From the NCBI GenBank assembly GCA_039889035.1, contig JBDQQY010000017.1:124001-188000 (forward strand): 64,000 bases of DNA, written 5' to 3'. This DNA comes from Plantactinospora sp039889035 (lineage in GTDB: Bacteria > Actinomycetota > Actinomycetes > Mycobacteriales > Micromonosporaceae). The notes under the pieces are model-generated. The model worked only from the letters and a program-made list of their open reading frames with translations, made no database searches and was not told the origin of the DNA. A program made the position numbers and the translations under genes. Shown in pieces: positions 19,901 to 27,048 of this stretch (the stretch's first letter is position 1; every line of letters starts with the position of its first letter).

Positions 19901-20249
19901 CTACAGTGACCTCGCGGGCATCACGCCGTCCCCGTCCGGGCCCGGCTACGAGAAGTTCGTCGTTCGGCCGCGCATCGGTTCACTCGGGCACGCCACCGCG
20001 ACGCACGAGTCCATCCGGGGCCGGATCGCGGTCGGGTGGGAGCGCGACGACGACGCGTTGACGCTCAACGTCACCGTACCGGTCAACTCCTCCGCGACGG
20101 TCTATGTGCCGACCAGTGACAGTGACAGTGTCACCGAAGGCCGTCGGCCAGCCGACCGGGCGGAAGGCGTCAGCTACGTCGAGACGCAAGGCGGGTACGC
20201 CGTCTACGAGGTGGGCTCGGGCACCTACCGTTTCGCCTCGAAACTGTAG
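16983..20249 (+). CDS. Secreted alpha-L-rhamnosidase, GH78
   Basis: This 1,088-aa exported glycosidase removes terminal alpha-L-rhamnose. I chose GTG 16983 because GGGAGG lies 5 bp upstream and it yields a clean signal peptide (AVAVLTVPLLVASLVPQPAPA); in-frame ATGs at 16878 and 16935 are less likely. Domains in order are: a fibronectin/Ig-like N-terminal domain, a galactose-binding-like region resembling CBM67 (about 180-300), a second beta domain, the (alpha/alpha)6 catalytic barrel and a C-terminal beta-sandwich. The signature DSPTFERRGWSGDAHV at about 672-687 is the GH78 catalytic-site block. The 140-bp leader (16843-16982) contains an 8-bp inverted repeat CATACCGC/GCGGTATG enclosing a small CTGTC/GACAG stem. 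Confidence 0.95.
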   Translation: MFRLRVRAVAVLTVPLLVASLVPQPAPAADRGLVVADMTVEYAHNPLGIDEPHPLLSWVLESSQRAQVQTGYRVQVASTSDRLTGGRPDVWDSGWVASSQSVNVAYAGPSLRAGTRYFWRVRVADGDGDVRAWSAPAWWEMGLLDESDWKAEWIGMPEGPNNLAGAGWIWNPEGDPATSVPAGSRYFRRTLDLPAQPVERAVMVVAADDAFVLYVNGAEAARSHSRVFGGRMAIEVDLADMLVAGPNTLAVSARNRYVGPAGLVAKLMVELAGGERVEVITDSSWRATRQAESGWNQPGFDDTGWSDARGVAAYGKGPWLNQVRLRPTHPPAPLLRKEFGVTKPVKQARLYASGLGYGEYYLNGARIAAATRSEERSGDRVLDPAFTDYNQRVLYSTYDVTGQIKRGANAIGAELGRGHFGFVSPAGGADFVDDTKLLLQLEIEYTDGSTQTVASDGTWRVTEGPTIYDNIATGETYDARRALPGWVTPGYDTTGWSSAAVLSPPAKEIRAQSMPPITATDIKPVRITEPKPGVYVFDMGRTTAGWARLSVSGPAGSEVRMLYGEELNDDGTVRNLGHHDPERSDAPGQLDIYLLNGKGREVWEPGFSYTGFQYVQVEGLPERPSTSTITGRQVHNAVDSVGRFTSSNRLYGRIHDAMRATILNNLQSIPTDSPTFERRGWSGDAHVALPTMLYNFDMAAFFKKWLDDFEDNQVDTAQNGRVTVVAPWPNDFRSGSISAAWTGVLPALTWALYVSYGDRTVLTEHYGLLTRYMDFMQTQLDDGIMSVEQYGDHSSPFGANPQEDRRLVGTAYFYKSAREMAQIATVLGRASDAARYNALADQVRDRFNAVYYDRNGGYYDTFEGFEYKQTSNAVPLAFDMVPEAHKASVVQSLVEDIKTRGWHLNAGILGTSVLLPLLSAYGHHDVAQRLASQTTYPSWGYWIENGATTIPSRWAILPGSNNHYMLGTVDQWFYSDLAGITPSPSGPGYEKFVVRPRIGSLGHATATHESIRGRIAVGWERDDDALTLNVTVPVNSSATVYVPTSDSDSVTEGRRPADRAEGVSYVETQGGYAVYEVGSGTYRFASKL

Positions 20250-20263
20250 ACCCCGCGGGGCTG

Positions 20264-20433
20264 GGCTTGCAGCGGGTGCGCACCGAACTCGACGCGTACC
20301 TCCGCGGCTGCGTCGACCACCACGGAGTCATCGACCTCGACGCCGCGCTGCGGGACCGCGGGACCCGGACATCGCTGCTCCCCGAGTACGACAGCGATGA
20401 CCACCATCCCAGCCCGGCCGGGCTACCGCGTCA
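20264..20433 (+). pseudogene. Relic of an SGNH-esterase gene (C-terminal part)
   Basis: This 57-codon stretch reads QRVRTELDAYLRG, then DLDAALRD, LLPEYDSDD and HHPSPAG. It aligns residue for residue with the end of the SGNH esterase at 16620-16810 (RERVRTELNAYLRS, DFDAALRD, LLREYDSGD, HTHPSPAG). It has no start and no GDS block, and a codon is lost inside the DxxH motif (DHTH to DHH). Homology stops abruptly at about 20433, next to the transposase relic. I read it as the remains of a second SGNH gene, or of a duplicated esterase-rhamnosidase unit, destroyed by rearrangement. Confidence 0.82.
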
Positions 20434-20436
20434 GCC

Positions 20437-20545
20437 GGATACCGGTAGAAGCCGGCCTCGTCCAGCACCCGCACCGAGTCGAGCTTGCTGGTCGGTTCGA
20501 TGATCCTGGCCAACACCAGCGCCTTGAACACATCGCGGCGGGGGC
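20437..20545 (-). pseudogene. Transposase fragment (IS1634/IS4-like)
   Basis: The reverse strand encodes FKALVLARIIEPTSKLDSVR followed by VLDEAGF. This is the well-conserved internal segment of IS1634-type transposases. Both ends are missing and the open frame runs into unrelated sequence. It directly abuts the SGNH relic, so insertion and later deletion probably created this junction. No intact element ends were found around it. Confidence 0.7.
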
Positions 20546-20573
20546 AGGCGCTCGCTGAATGTACGTGCTGATG

Positions 20574-21587
20574 TTACGCATTGGCCCGGCGGAGCCGTTC
20601 GGCTGCCTGCGCCCGCAGCGCATCGCCGCCCGCCGGGCTGCCACCGCACAGTGCCAGCTCCCGGGCGTTGTACGCAGCCATCCACAAACTGGCCGCCCAC
20701 GCGATCTCCAGCTCCACAGCCGTGAACAAGCGCCCTCGAATGTTCTGATAAGCCACCAGGAACGCCTCGGAGCTTTCGATCGGCGCCAGCATGGGCGGCC
20801 CGGCACTGGCGAACGACCCGCTCGCCGCGCCCGCCAGCGCCGCCTCCGGCTGCCACGCCAGGCTGTCCCAGTCGTGCACCGCCCACACCTGCCAGCCCTG
20901 CCACCGCAGGTTCTGCGCCTCGAAGTCGGCGTGGCCGAGCACGCACGGCAAGTCGGCGGCCAGCAGCCGCCCCCGGGCCCGCTCAGCCGTCTCGACAATG
21001 TGCTCGGACACGACACTCTGGTCCCGGCTGTCGAGAAAGTCGATCGCCGGCCACACCCCACAATCGGTGTGGTCCCACCGCACCCAGGGCGGATTCGGCA
21101 GCGGCGGCGCGACGGTCACGCCGGCAAGCTCGACCATCAGCCCGGCGAACACCTCCGCGCAGCGCACGGCTATCTCCGGCGAGTCCCCGTGCAACACCTC
21201 GCCGCCGGGCCGGAATTCCTCGGCGTGCACGGCCCGCGCACCGACACCGACCACCGGCGTGAGCGGCCGGGCACACGGAAACCCGCGCTCGGCCAGCCGG
21301 GCCTGCGCCGCGACACACGACGCGGCCCGGCCGTCGTCGGCGCGCGCCTTGACCACGACGTCCCTGCCACCGGCCAACCGCAGACCGAATACCATCGAGA
21401 CCTGTTGCGACTGGAACAGCACGCCGGCGGGCCCGCCACCCAGATGGTCAAGACACCAAACCGGCAACCAGTCCGGCAGCTCATCCAACGGCACACCCAG
21501 GACTGTGCCATAGGCACCGAACGCGCCCAGAGGCGAGATCGTCTGCTGGACGATCACCCGGACCTCCGTGACGATCCGCCCTGCCAC
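20574..21587 (-). CDS. Phosphotransferase (APH/choline-kinase-like)
   Basis: This 337-aa protein has an aminoglycoside-phosphotransferase-like kinase fold. The catalytic loop is GHADFEAQNLRW (H-x-D-x4-N variant) and the metal-binding DWDSL corresponds to the DFG/DxD position. VVVKARAD contains the ATP-binding lysine. The substrate is unknown: members act on aminoglycosides, macrolides, homoserine, sugars and others, so resistance should not be assumed. The likely start is a GTG at 21587. It stands alone between two pieces of mobile-element debris and may have come with them. Confidence 0.82.
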   Translation of the reverse strand: MAGRIVTEVRVIVQQTISPLGAFGAYGTVLGVPLDELPDWLPVWCLDHLGGGPAGVLFQSQQVSMVFGLRLAGGRDVVVKARADDGRAASCVAAQARLAERGFPCARPLTPVVGVGARAVHAEEFRPGGEVLHGDSPEIAVRCAEVFAGLMVELAGVTVAPPLPNPPWVRWDHTDCGVWPAIDFLDSRDQSVVSEHIVETAERARGRLLAADLPCVLGHADFEAQNLRWQGWQVWAVHDWDSLAWQPEAALAGAASGSFASAGPPMLAPIESSEAFLVAYQNIRGRLFTAVELEIAWAASLWMAAYNARELALCGGSPAGGDALRAQAAERLRRANA

Positions 21588-21645
21588 ACATCGCCCATTG
21601 CGGTGCCGCGGTCACCACCGACCCGCACCTGTGGCAGCTCCAGTA

Positions 21646-21740
21646 GTGAACCCTTTTTCCACCTCCTCTTGCGGTCCGTCGGAGCGCGAGGTCGGACTCG
21701 GTGTGTGAGCGCCGCGCGGTTCAGGTTGAAAAAGGTTCAC
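21646..21740. repeat. 95-bp element with terminal inverted repeats (MITE-like or IS remnant)
   Basis: The left end GTGAACCCTTTTTCCACC (21646-21663) and right end GGTTGAAAAAGGTTCAC (21724-21740) form an inverted repeat matching over about 16 of 18 positions with one indel. About 60 bp of non-coding sequence lies between them. The T5/A5 tracts are AT-rich against the surroundings. No clear target duplication flanks it. It could be a miniature transposable element or paired IS ends; a long-loop terminator between convergently placed ends is less likely, since both neighbours are leftward. Confidence 0.5.
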
Positions 21741-21796
21741 TCAACGACCTGGATTGGTGCGCTCCGGTAGCCCGGCCAGCGGCAGCCCGTGCCCGA

Positions 21797-24700
21797 CTAA
21801 CGCACCTTGTCGTAGATCTCGAGTTCGTGGACGCGCGCCACGTCGACCTCGTCCGTGGACCGCTGGGTGACCACCAGGCGAACCTGGTCGGTGGGGCCGG
21901 AGTCGATCGGGATGTCGACCACCGGAAGGGTGTTGCCGGTGAAGGCGCCGACCTGCGCCCAGGTGCCGTCAGGGCTGCGGGTCTGCACGACACCGGCGAC
22001 GATCCGAAGGGAGGGGGTCCCTCCGCCGGTGTAGAGCCGCACCAGCCTCGGCGAGGTCGGCGCGGCGAGGTGGACGGTGATCGACGGCTGCGCGTCGTCG
22101 AGGGCGGAGAGCCAGCGGCTGGCGTTCGAGGTGGCATTGCCGTCCACCGCCAGGTCGCCGGTGTACCGCGGCTGGTATGTCGAGCTGACGTCGACCGGCC
22201 GGTTCAGCGCGAGGTTCGGGCCGTCCGGAACGTACACCTCGGGCACCTCCCACTCGGTGCTCGGTGAGTATCCGACGGTCCCGTCCGGCAGGCGGGTGGC
22301 GACGCGCACCTGCACCACGGTCGGCCTCTCGAGGGTCGACAGGTCCAGGGTCTGCGTGAAGGCATACCCGGTTTCGTGGGCGGTGTCGGTCCAGGTCTGC
22401 GCGCCGGCGACCCGCCACTGCGCCCAGCTCTCGACCGTGGCGAGGTACGACCAGAAGACCAGTGGCGTCAAGGGCTCGCCATCGACCGTGACGCCGCGCA
22501 ACTCCGGCCCCAACGGGTCGTCGGAAAGGCTCACGTCGACAGCGAGGACGGCGACGCCGTTCGGGGGCAGTGCGAGCGACCACTCGGCGTCGCCGGCCCT
22601 GGCGACCTTCCCGGTGACGGCCCGCCAACCCGTCCAGCTTGCACGACGGCCCGGCTCGACGCCGCGCGGGTTGAGCGTCACGGCCGCCGAGGTGGCCCGG
22701 CCGAGTTGGTTGAGCGCCACCACGTACACGCGGGTGCCGTCGGTGGACCGCGCGGTGATGACGTCCACATCGGGGTCGTCGACGGTGAGCAGGGTCCGCG
22801 GCATCCACAGGTCCACCGACTGCCCGAACAGCCGGCCCGGGGCGAAGCCGTACGGCCGGTGGGATCCCACCTTCGCGGTGCAGAGCCCGGGCGGAAAGCT
22901 GATCTTGCCACCGGTGCGCAGGTGGGCCTCGGCGAGCAGGTAGTCCAGCACCCACCCGATGTGCCACCAGCCATGCCACGGGTAGACGCTGTCCCCGCCG
23001 TTGCCGGCCGACCAGTAGTACGACGGGATGCCACTGCCGACACCGACGAAGGCGTCACGGCCGCGGGCCGCGGCCCGGGCCAGGTCGAGAAAGTGCACGT
23101 CGCCGGTGAGCTGGAAGAACCGCACGAACGCACCGGCGTGGCTGGCCAGCAGGATGGGCCCGCCCCATCTGGCGCTGCCGGTGTAGCCGGACCGCTCGTA
23201 GCTGAGGCCGACCTGGCTCGCCTGCCAGTCCGCCACCTCGACGCCATGGAAGGTCTTCGTGGTCGTGGTGGCGGTGGGGTGGTCGAAGACGTGCAGCGTG
23301 TAGAAGCGAGCGCACTCGATCGCCGCATCCCGATAGAACTGGACGCCGGTCAGCTCGTGCAGTTCGAGCAGGGCCTGCGCGGCGAAGATGACGTGGAAGT
23401 CGCGGGTCAGCCTGGCATCGTCGCAAACGCCGACGAAGTCACCGGTGGTGACCGCGTGCTCGATGAACCAGTCGGCCCCGCGACGGGCCGCGGCCAGGTA
23501 CCGGGCGTCGCCAAGGACCCGATACGCGGCGACGAAGCCGTACCAGGTGGCACGCAGGTCGGCCAGCTCCGGGTACTGCCGGACGCCCGGCTTCTCCCGC
23601 TGGTAGCCGATGTCGAAGCTGCCGTCGTCGTGCTGCCAGCTCAACAGCTTTTCGGCGCCGAGCCGGATCCGATCCCGGATCTCGGTGTCCGACGGGTCGA
23701 ACAGGGCGATGTTGCCCATGTCGGCGAGCGTGTAGAAGGTGGTGAAGATCGGCGAGACGTAGTCCGGGGTGGGGTTGTTGGTCCAGACGAGCTCGCTGAC
23801 CCAGCCACCGTTCATGAAGTACTCGCCGAGCGCGGCGCCGTGGAACGGCCCCTCGGTGGTCTGCTGTTGGGCCAGCTTGAAGTTCCGGGCCACCGGCAGC
23901 CGGTCATGGCGGATGATCGGGTCACCGGTGAGCCTGTCCATCATCCACATGGCGCCGACGTCGGAGAGCTTGCCGCTCTCCGCGCCGAGGGTCAGCCCGG
24001 CGTACTCCCAGGTGTGCCACTGGGAGCGTGGCGAAACGATGAAGTCGTGCATCCGGTTGATCCGATGCGACAGCGAGTCGGTCGCGCGCGCCAGGGCCAG
24101 ATAGTCGCCCAGCCGGTACACGTCCCGGGTGGCATGCTTGGCCACGTCGTACCAGCTCTCGTCGCTGAGCACGTACCGGAACGTCGCCGTGACCGACTCG
24201 CCGGCGGCGAGCTGCGAGCCGGCCTGCCCGAGCACCGGGTAGACGCTCGTCGGGCTGAGTTCGCCGGTGAGCGCCCGCAGCGACATGCCCACCTGCCAGG
24301 TGCTCTGCGTGGAGGCGTTGCCCGCCCACGGGTCGCGGGCCAGCGACGGGTCGGCGATGACCGCGAGCGCGACGTCCTGGGTGCGGCTCCGCAGGATGGC
24401 GGTGAGGCTGGTCGTCGTCGCCTCCGTGGTCACCAGCGGTACCGTCGGCACGCCCACCTGGTACTGGTAGGTCAACGTGTCGTCGGTCGCCGAGGTCGCC
24501 GACGACCAGTAGCCGGGGATGACGCCCCAGCCGAGGTCTTCGTCGGCAAGGGTGGCGAGCGTCGGGCTCGGGATGGAATACCAGCCGGCGCTGTTCGGCG
24601 TCCAGGTGAGAGTCACCACGACGTCGGTCGCGGTGGCGGGGTCGAGCCGCCACACCGCCCGCATCGTGCCGGTGGGCTGCGTCGCGACGAAGCTGACCGT

Positions 24701-25078
24701 CTGCCCCCGCCGGCTCGCCCGCTGCGGAAGGAACGACGTGCGGGTTCCGGCGGTCACCCGCCGCACACTGTCGGGGTCCGGGGCCGATCCGGCCGACCAG
24801 ATGCCGTACCGGCCGGACGGCGTGCGGACGCTCCGCCAGCCGTTGTGCTGCCTTCTCCGCAGCCAGGTCAATGCCCAACCGTCGGGGGTGTGCTGCCATT
24901 TCAGGCTGATCGCGTGGTTCTGCAGGACGAGGGCGTCGACGTCGCCGTCGCCGTCGCCGTCGGTGGTGGCTGCGGCGGCACCGGATGCCACCAGGGCGGG
25001 CACGGCGGCGCCGGCGCTTCCGGCTGCGGCGTACCGGAGCAGGGCGCGGCGGGCGAGTCCCGCTTCGGGCCGGGTCAT
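21797..25078 (-). CDS. Large secreted toroid-fold glycan enzyme candidate with C-terminal discoidin (F5/8C) domain
   Basis: This 1,093-aa exported protein has a Tat-like signal, ARRALLRYAAAGSAGAAVPA, and a short acidic DGDGDGDVD linker. An N-terminal beta-sandwich (about 50-330) resembles that of toroid lyases. A helical region (about 380-800) with motifs such as YELADLRATWYGFVAAYR-like repeats and YPWHGWWHIGWVLDYLLAEA suggests an (alpha/alpha) toroid glycosidase or lyase. Beta domains follow, and a galactose-binding discoidin domain ends it (about 955-1093, NLALNRPVDVSSTYQ). I cannot place it in a CAZy family or name catalytic residues. It shares its regulator region with the neighbouring BNR protein, 92 bp upstream. 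Confidence 0.75.
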   Translation of the reverse strand: MTRPEAGLARRALLRYAAAGSAGAAVPALVASGAAAATTDGDGDGDVDALVLQNHAISLKWQHTPDGWALTWLRRRQHNGWRSVRTPSGRYGIWSAGSAPDPDSVRRVTAGTRTSFLPQRASRRGQTVSFVATQPTGTMRAVWRLDPATATDVVVTLTWTPNSAGWYSIPSPTLATLADEDLGWGVIPGYWSSATSATDDTLTYQYQVGVPTVPLVTTEATTTSLTAILRSRTQDVALAVIADPSLARDPWAGNASTQSTWQVGMSLRALTGELSPTSVYPVLGQAGSQLAAGESVTATFRYVLSDESWYDVAKHATRDVYRLGDYLALARATDSLSHRINRMHDFIVSPRSQWHTWEYAGLTLGAESGKLSDVGAMWMMDRLTGDPIIRHDRLPVARNFKLAQQQTTEGPFHGAALGEYFMNGGWVSELVWTNNPTPDYVSPIFTTFYTLADMGNIALFDPSDTEIRDRIRLGAEKLLSWQHDDGSFDIGYQREKPGVRQYPELADLRATWYGFVAAYRVLGDARYLAAARRGADWFIEHAVTTGDFVGVCDDARLTRDFHVIFAAQALLELHELTGVQFYRDAAIECARFYTLHVFDHPTATTTTKTFHGVEVADWQASQVGLSYERSGYTGSARWGGPILLASHAGAFVRFFQLTGDVHFLDLARAAARGRDAFVGVGSGIPSYYWSAGNGGDSVYPWHGWWHIGWVLDYLLAEAHLRTGGKISFPPGLCTAKVGSHRPYGFAPGRLFGQSVDLWMPRTLLTVDDPDVDVITARSTDGTRVYVVALNQLGRATSAAVTLNPRGVEPGRRASWTGWRAVTGKVARAGDAEWSLALPPNGVAVLAVDVSLSDDPLGPELRGVTVDGEPLTPLVFWSYLATVESWAQWRVAGAQTWTDTAHETGYAFTQTLDLSTLERPTVVQVRVATRLPDGTVGYSPSTEWEVPEVYVPDGPNLALNRPVDVSSTYQPRYTGDLAVDGNATSNASRWLSALDDAQPSITVHLAAPTSPRLVRLYTGGGTPSLRIVAGVVQTRSPDGTWAQVGAFTGNTLPVVDIPIDSGPTDQVRLVVTQRSTDEVDVARVHELEIYDKVR

Positions 25079-25170
25079 GGGAACCTCCGAGTGCGGTCGG
25101 GCAGGTGCCTGCGAGGGCCGACGGTCTACCTGCGGGGGGAGATTGGCTCGACGGTGCGGACGGGCGGGCG

Positions 25171-26820
25171 TCAACGACCGGGCGGGACCTGCGTCAGGCG
25201 GATGTGGTCCAGGCCGAGTCCTGTCCCGCCGCCGGCTCCGGGTCCGTCGATCGCGAGTCGCAGCCGGTAGGTGCCCGGCCGGGCGATGGTGAAGCGTCCG
25301 CAGGAGAACTCGCGGAAGGCGGTGCCGACGTCGATGGCCGGCGCGAAGGTCTCCCCCGGTCCGACGCCGACGATCGAGGCACGGACCACGCCCGCCGCGG
25401 CGTCCTGCCGGCAGCGGGCCGTCACGACGTAGACACCGGGCAGCGGGACCGGCACGGACAGCTCGAGGCGGTCGCCCGGGGCCGCCGCCACGTAGTCGAG
25501 CAGGCGGTATCCCGACGCGTTCAGGTCGGCGACGGCCTCGGCGGCGCCGCCGCTGACCCGCCACCGCGCGGTCTCGGCCGGCAGGCGGACCTCCCGGATC
25601 CGGGTACCCCGCCGCAGCGAGTCCTCGCCACCGGTGAGCCATGCCAGGTCGAAGCGCGCGAGCGCGACGTGGTCGACGACGTTGTTGGTGGTGCTGACAT
25701 CCTTGCCGTACAACACCAGGATCGTCCCGTCCGCGAGCCGGGCGATGTCGGAGTAGCTCGACCGTCCGGGGTAGACGGTCCTGCTGTAGGGGTAGCTGCA
25801 TCCCTCGTCGTAGCTGAGGCTTACGGTCAGGTTCTCCCGCCCGGTGGTGCTGTCCGGTCGGCTGAACAGCGTCCGGGAGAGGGCATGACTGCCCGGACCG
25901 CCGGTGTAGCGGGTGAAGCTCGCGTCCACCGCGGTGAAGTGGGCCACCGACGAGTCGAACACCAGTGGCGACCACGACTCGCCCCGATCGACGCTGACCG
26001 CGGTGATCCGCGGGTGGACGCCGCCGCTGGAGTACCGGCCGTTGAGGACGATCGAACCATCGGGTCGCTGCACCAGGCGTGACTCGTTGACCGGGTATAT
26101 CGGCGACACCGGGGCCACACCGCCGGCCCGCCAGGTGGCGCCGTGGTCGTCGCTGACGATCACGCCGACCCCGTACCGCCGCTGGTCGGCCGGGAACGCC
26201 ACGCCGCGCCGGTGCCACACCTGCTGCACGAGCCGGCCGTCGACGAGCTGGATCCCGTGCCCCGGCCCGGGCAGATGGAACGTCCATTCGTGCTCGTCAC
26301 CGTCGAAGAGACCGGTCACCTCGCTGCGGTCGGACCAGCTTCGACCGTCGTCGTCGGTGGACCGGAAGAACACCCGGCTCGCCGCGTTGTGCTCGTTGAG
26401 GGCGTAGAAGACGAAGACCCGGCCGGTCCACCGGTCGACGAGCGGCGTCGGGTTCGCCCAACTCTCCTCCCCCTCGCTTGTCTCGATCGCGATGGTGTCG
26501 CCCCAGGTGGCCCCGCCGTCGACGCTGCGTCGGCACACCACGTGGTGTGCGCCGTCGTCAGCACGGCTCAGGCGCGCCTCGCTGAAAGCCAGCACGGTGT
26601 CCCGAGTAGTGACCGCCAGGCCGTAGACGAAGTGCGTCACCACCCCGTCCTCGCCACTGGCCCAGACCGTCGACTCGGCGAAGAACCCGTCGCGTGCCGC
26701 TGGGGTGGAGCCGGAGCCGAGGGCGGGACGCGCGCCGAGCAGCGCCGCGCCCGCTGCGGCCGCACCGGCGGCCAGGACGGTTCGTCGTGGTACGCCGTGC
26801 CGGTTGATGGGCAGGACCAT
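25171..26820 (-). CDS. Secreted BNR/sialidase-like enzyme (GH33-type fold)
   Basis: This 549-aa exported protein has a Tat-type signal, PRRTVLAAGAAAAGAALLG. The six-bladed propeller is marked by Asp-box repeats: SVDGGATWGD, STDDDGRSWSD, SDDHGATWRAG and SVDRGESWSP. The C-terminal 130 residues form a carbohydrate-binding-like beta domain. ATG 26820 is preceded by AAGGAG at 8 bp, a better start than in-frame codons up to 26901. Exo-alpha-sialidase is the default family name, but Asp-box propellers also include other glycosidases and lyases. I could not confirm the full arginine triad, so sialic acid as substrate is not established. Confidence 0.82.
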   Translation of the reverse strand: MVLPINRHGVPRRTVLAAGAAAAGAALLGARPALGSGSTPAARDGFFAESTVWASGEDGVVTHFVYGLAVTTRDTVLAFSEARLSRADDGAHHVVCRRSVDGGATWGDTIAIETSEGEESWANPTPLVDRWTGRVFVFYALNEHNAASRVFFRSTDDDGRSWSDRSEVTGLFDGDEHEWTFHLPGPGHGIQLVDGRLVQQVWHRRGVAFPADQRRYGVGVIVSDDHGATWRAGGVAPVSPIYPVNESRLVQRPDGSIVLNGRYSSGGVHPRITAVSVDRGESWSPLVFDSSVAHFTAVDASFTRYTGGPGSHALSRTLFSRPDSTTGRENLTVSLSYDEGCSYPYSRTVYPGRSSYSDIARLADGTILVLYGKDVSTTNNVVDHVALARFDLAWLTGGEDSLRRGTRIREVRLPAETARWRVSGGAAEAVADLNASGYRLLDYVAAAPGDRLELSVPVPLPGVYVVTARCRQDAAAGVVRASIVGVGPGETFAPAIDVGTAFREFSCGRFTIARPGTYRLRLAIDGPGAGGGTGLGLDHIRLTQVPPGR

Positions 26821-26910
26821 GCGAATGTCTCCTTGGACGGACGCTGCGGGCATTGCACGACCTCGATGAGGTTTTCCGGACGTTACCGCCGTCCCGATCA
26901 TGGCACCAGG

Positions 26911-26928
26911 TGCTAATGGGTATTAGCA
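26911..26928. promoter_or_regulatory. LacI-type operator, perfect 7-4-7 palindrome
   Basis: TGCTAAT-GGGT-ATTAGCA is an 18-bp site with perfect 7-bp arms. It sits 91 bp upstream of the BNR gene and 121 bp upstream of the divergent LacI gene. The right arm TATTAGCA recurs at 27031. This is the obvious binding site for the adjacent LacI regulator. Confidence 0.72.
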
Positions 26929-27030
26929 TTTCCGGCTCGTTTCCTGCCGCTGACCGTGCAGAGACTAGCGCCAGCTCTCTTGACACTGCCACGACCCGCA
27001 GGCGAAGCTTGCGATCACCACAGTCGGGCG

Positions 27031-27038
27031 TATTAGCA
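27031..27038. promoter_or_regulatory. Operator half-site next to LacI start
   Basis: TATTAGCA repeats the right arm of the palindrome at 26911 and ends 10 bp before the LacI start codon, overlapping its ribosome-binding region. It may serve autoregulation. Confidence 0.4.
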
Positions 27039-27048
27039 AGGGGCAGGG

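Noticed and set aside
20574..21587. Calling the phosphotransferase an aminoglycoside resistance gene
   Set aside because: The family is broad, and only the kinase fold and catalytic loop can be seen; substrate specificity cannot be assigned.
24940..24963. GTCGCC repeat encoding alternating Asp-Gly
   Set aside because: It is a short in-frame linker after the signal peptide of the toroid-like protein. It is too short for a true calcium-binding RTX repeat array or a CRISPR.
22376..25270. Very long open frame on the plus strand opposite the toroid-like gene
   Set aside because: High GC leaves antisense frames open. The translation is low-complexity (Gly/Arg/Val/Asp), while the minus-strand protein has signal peptide and domains.
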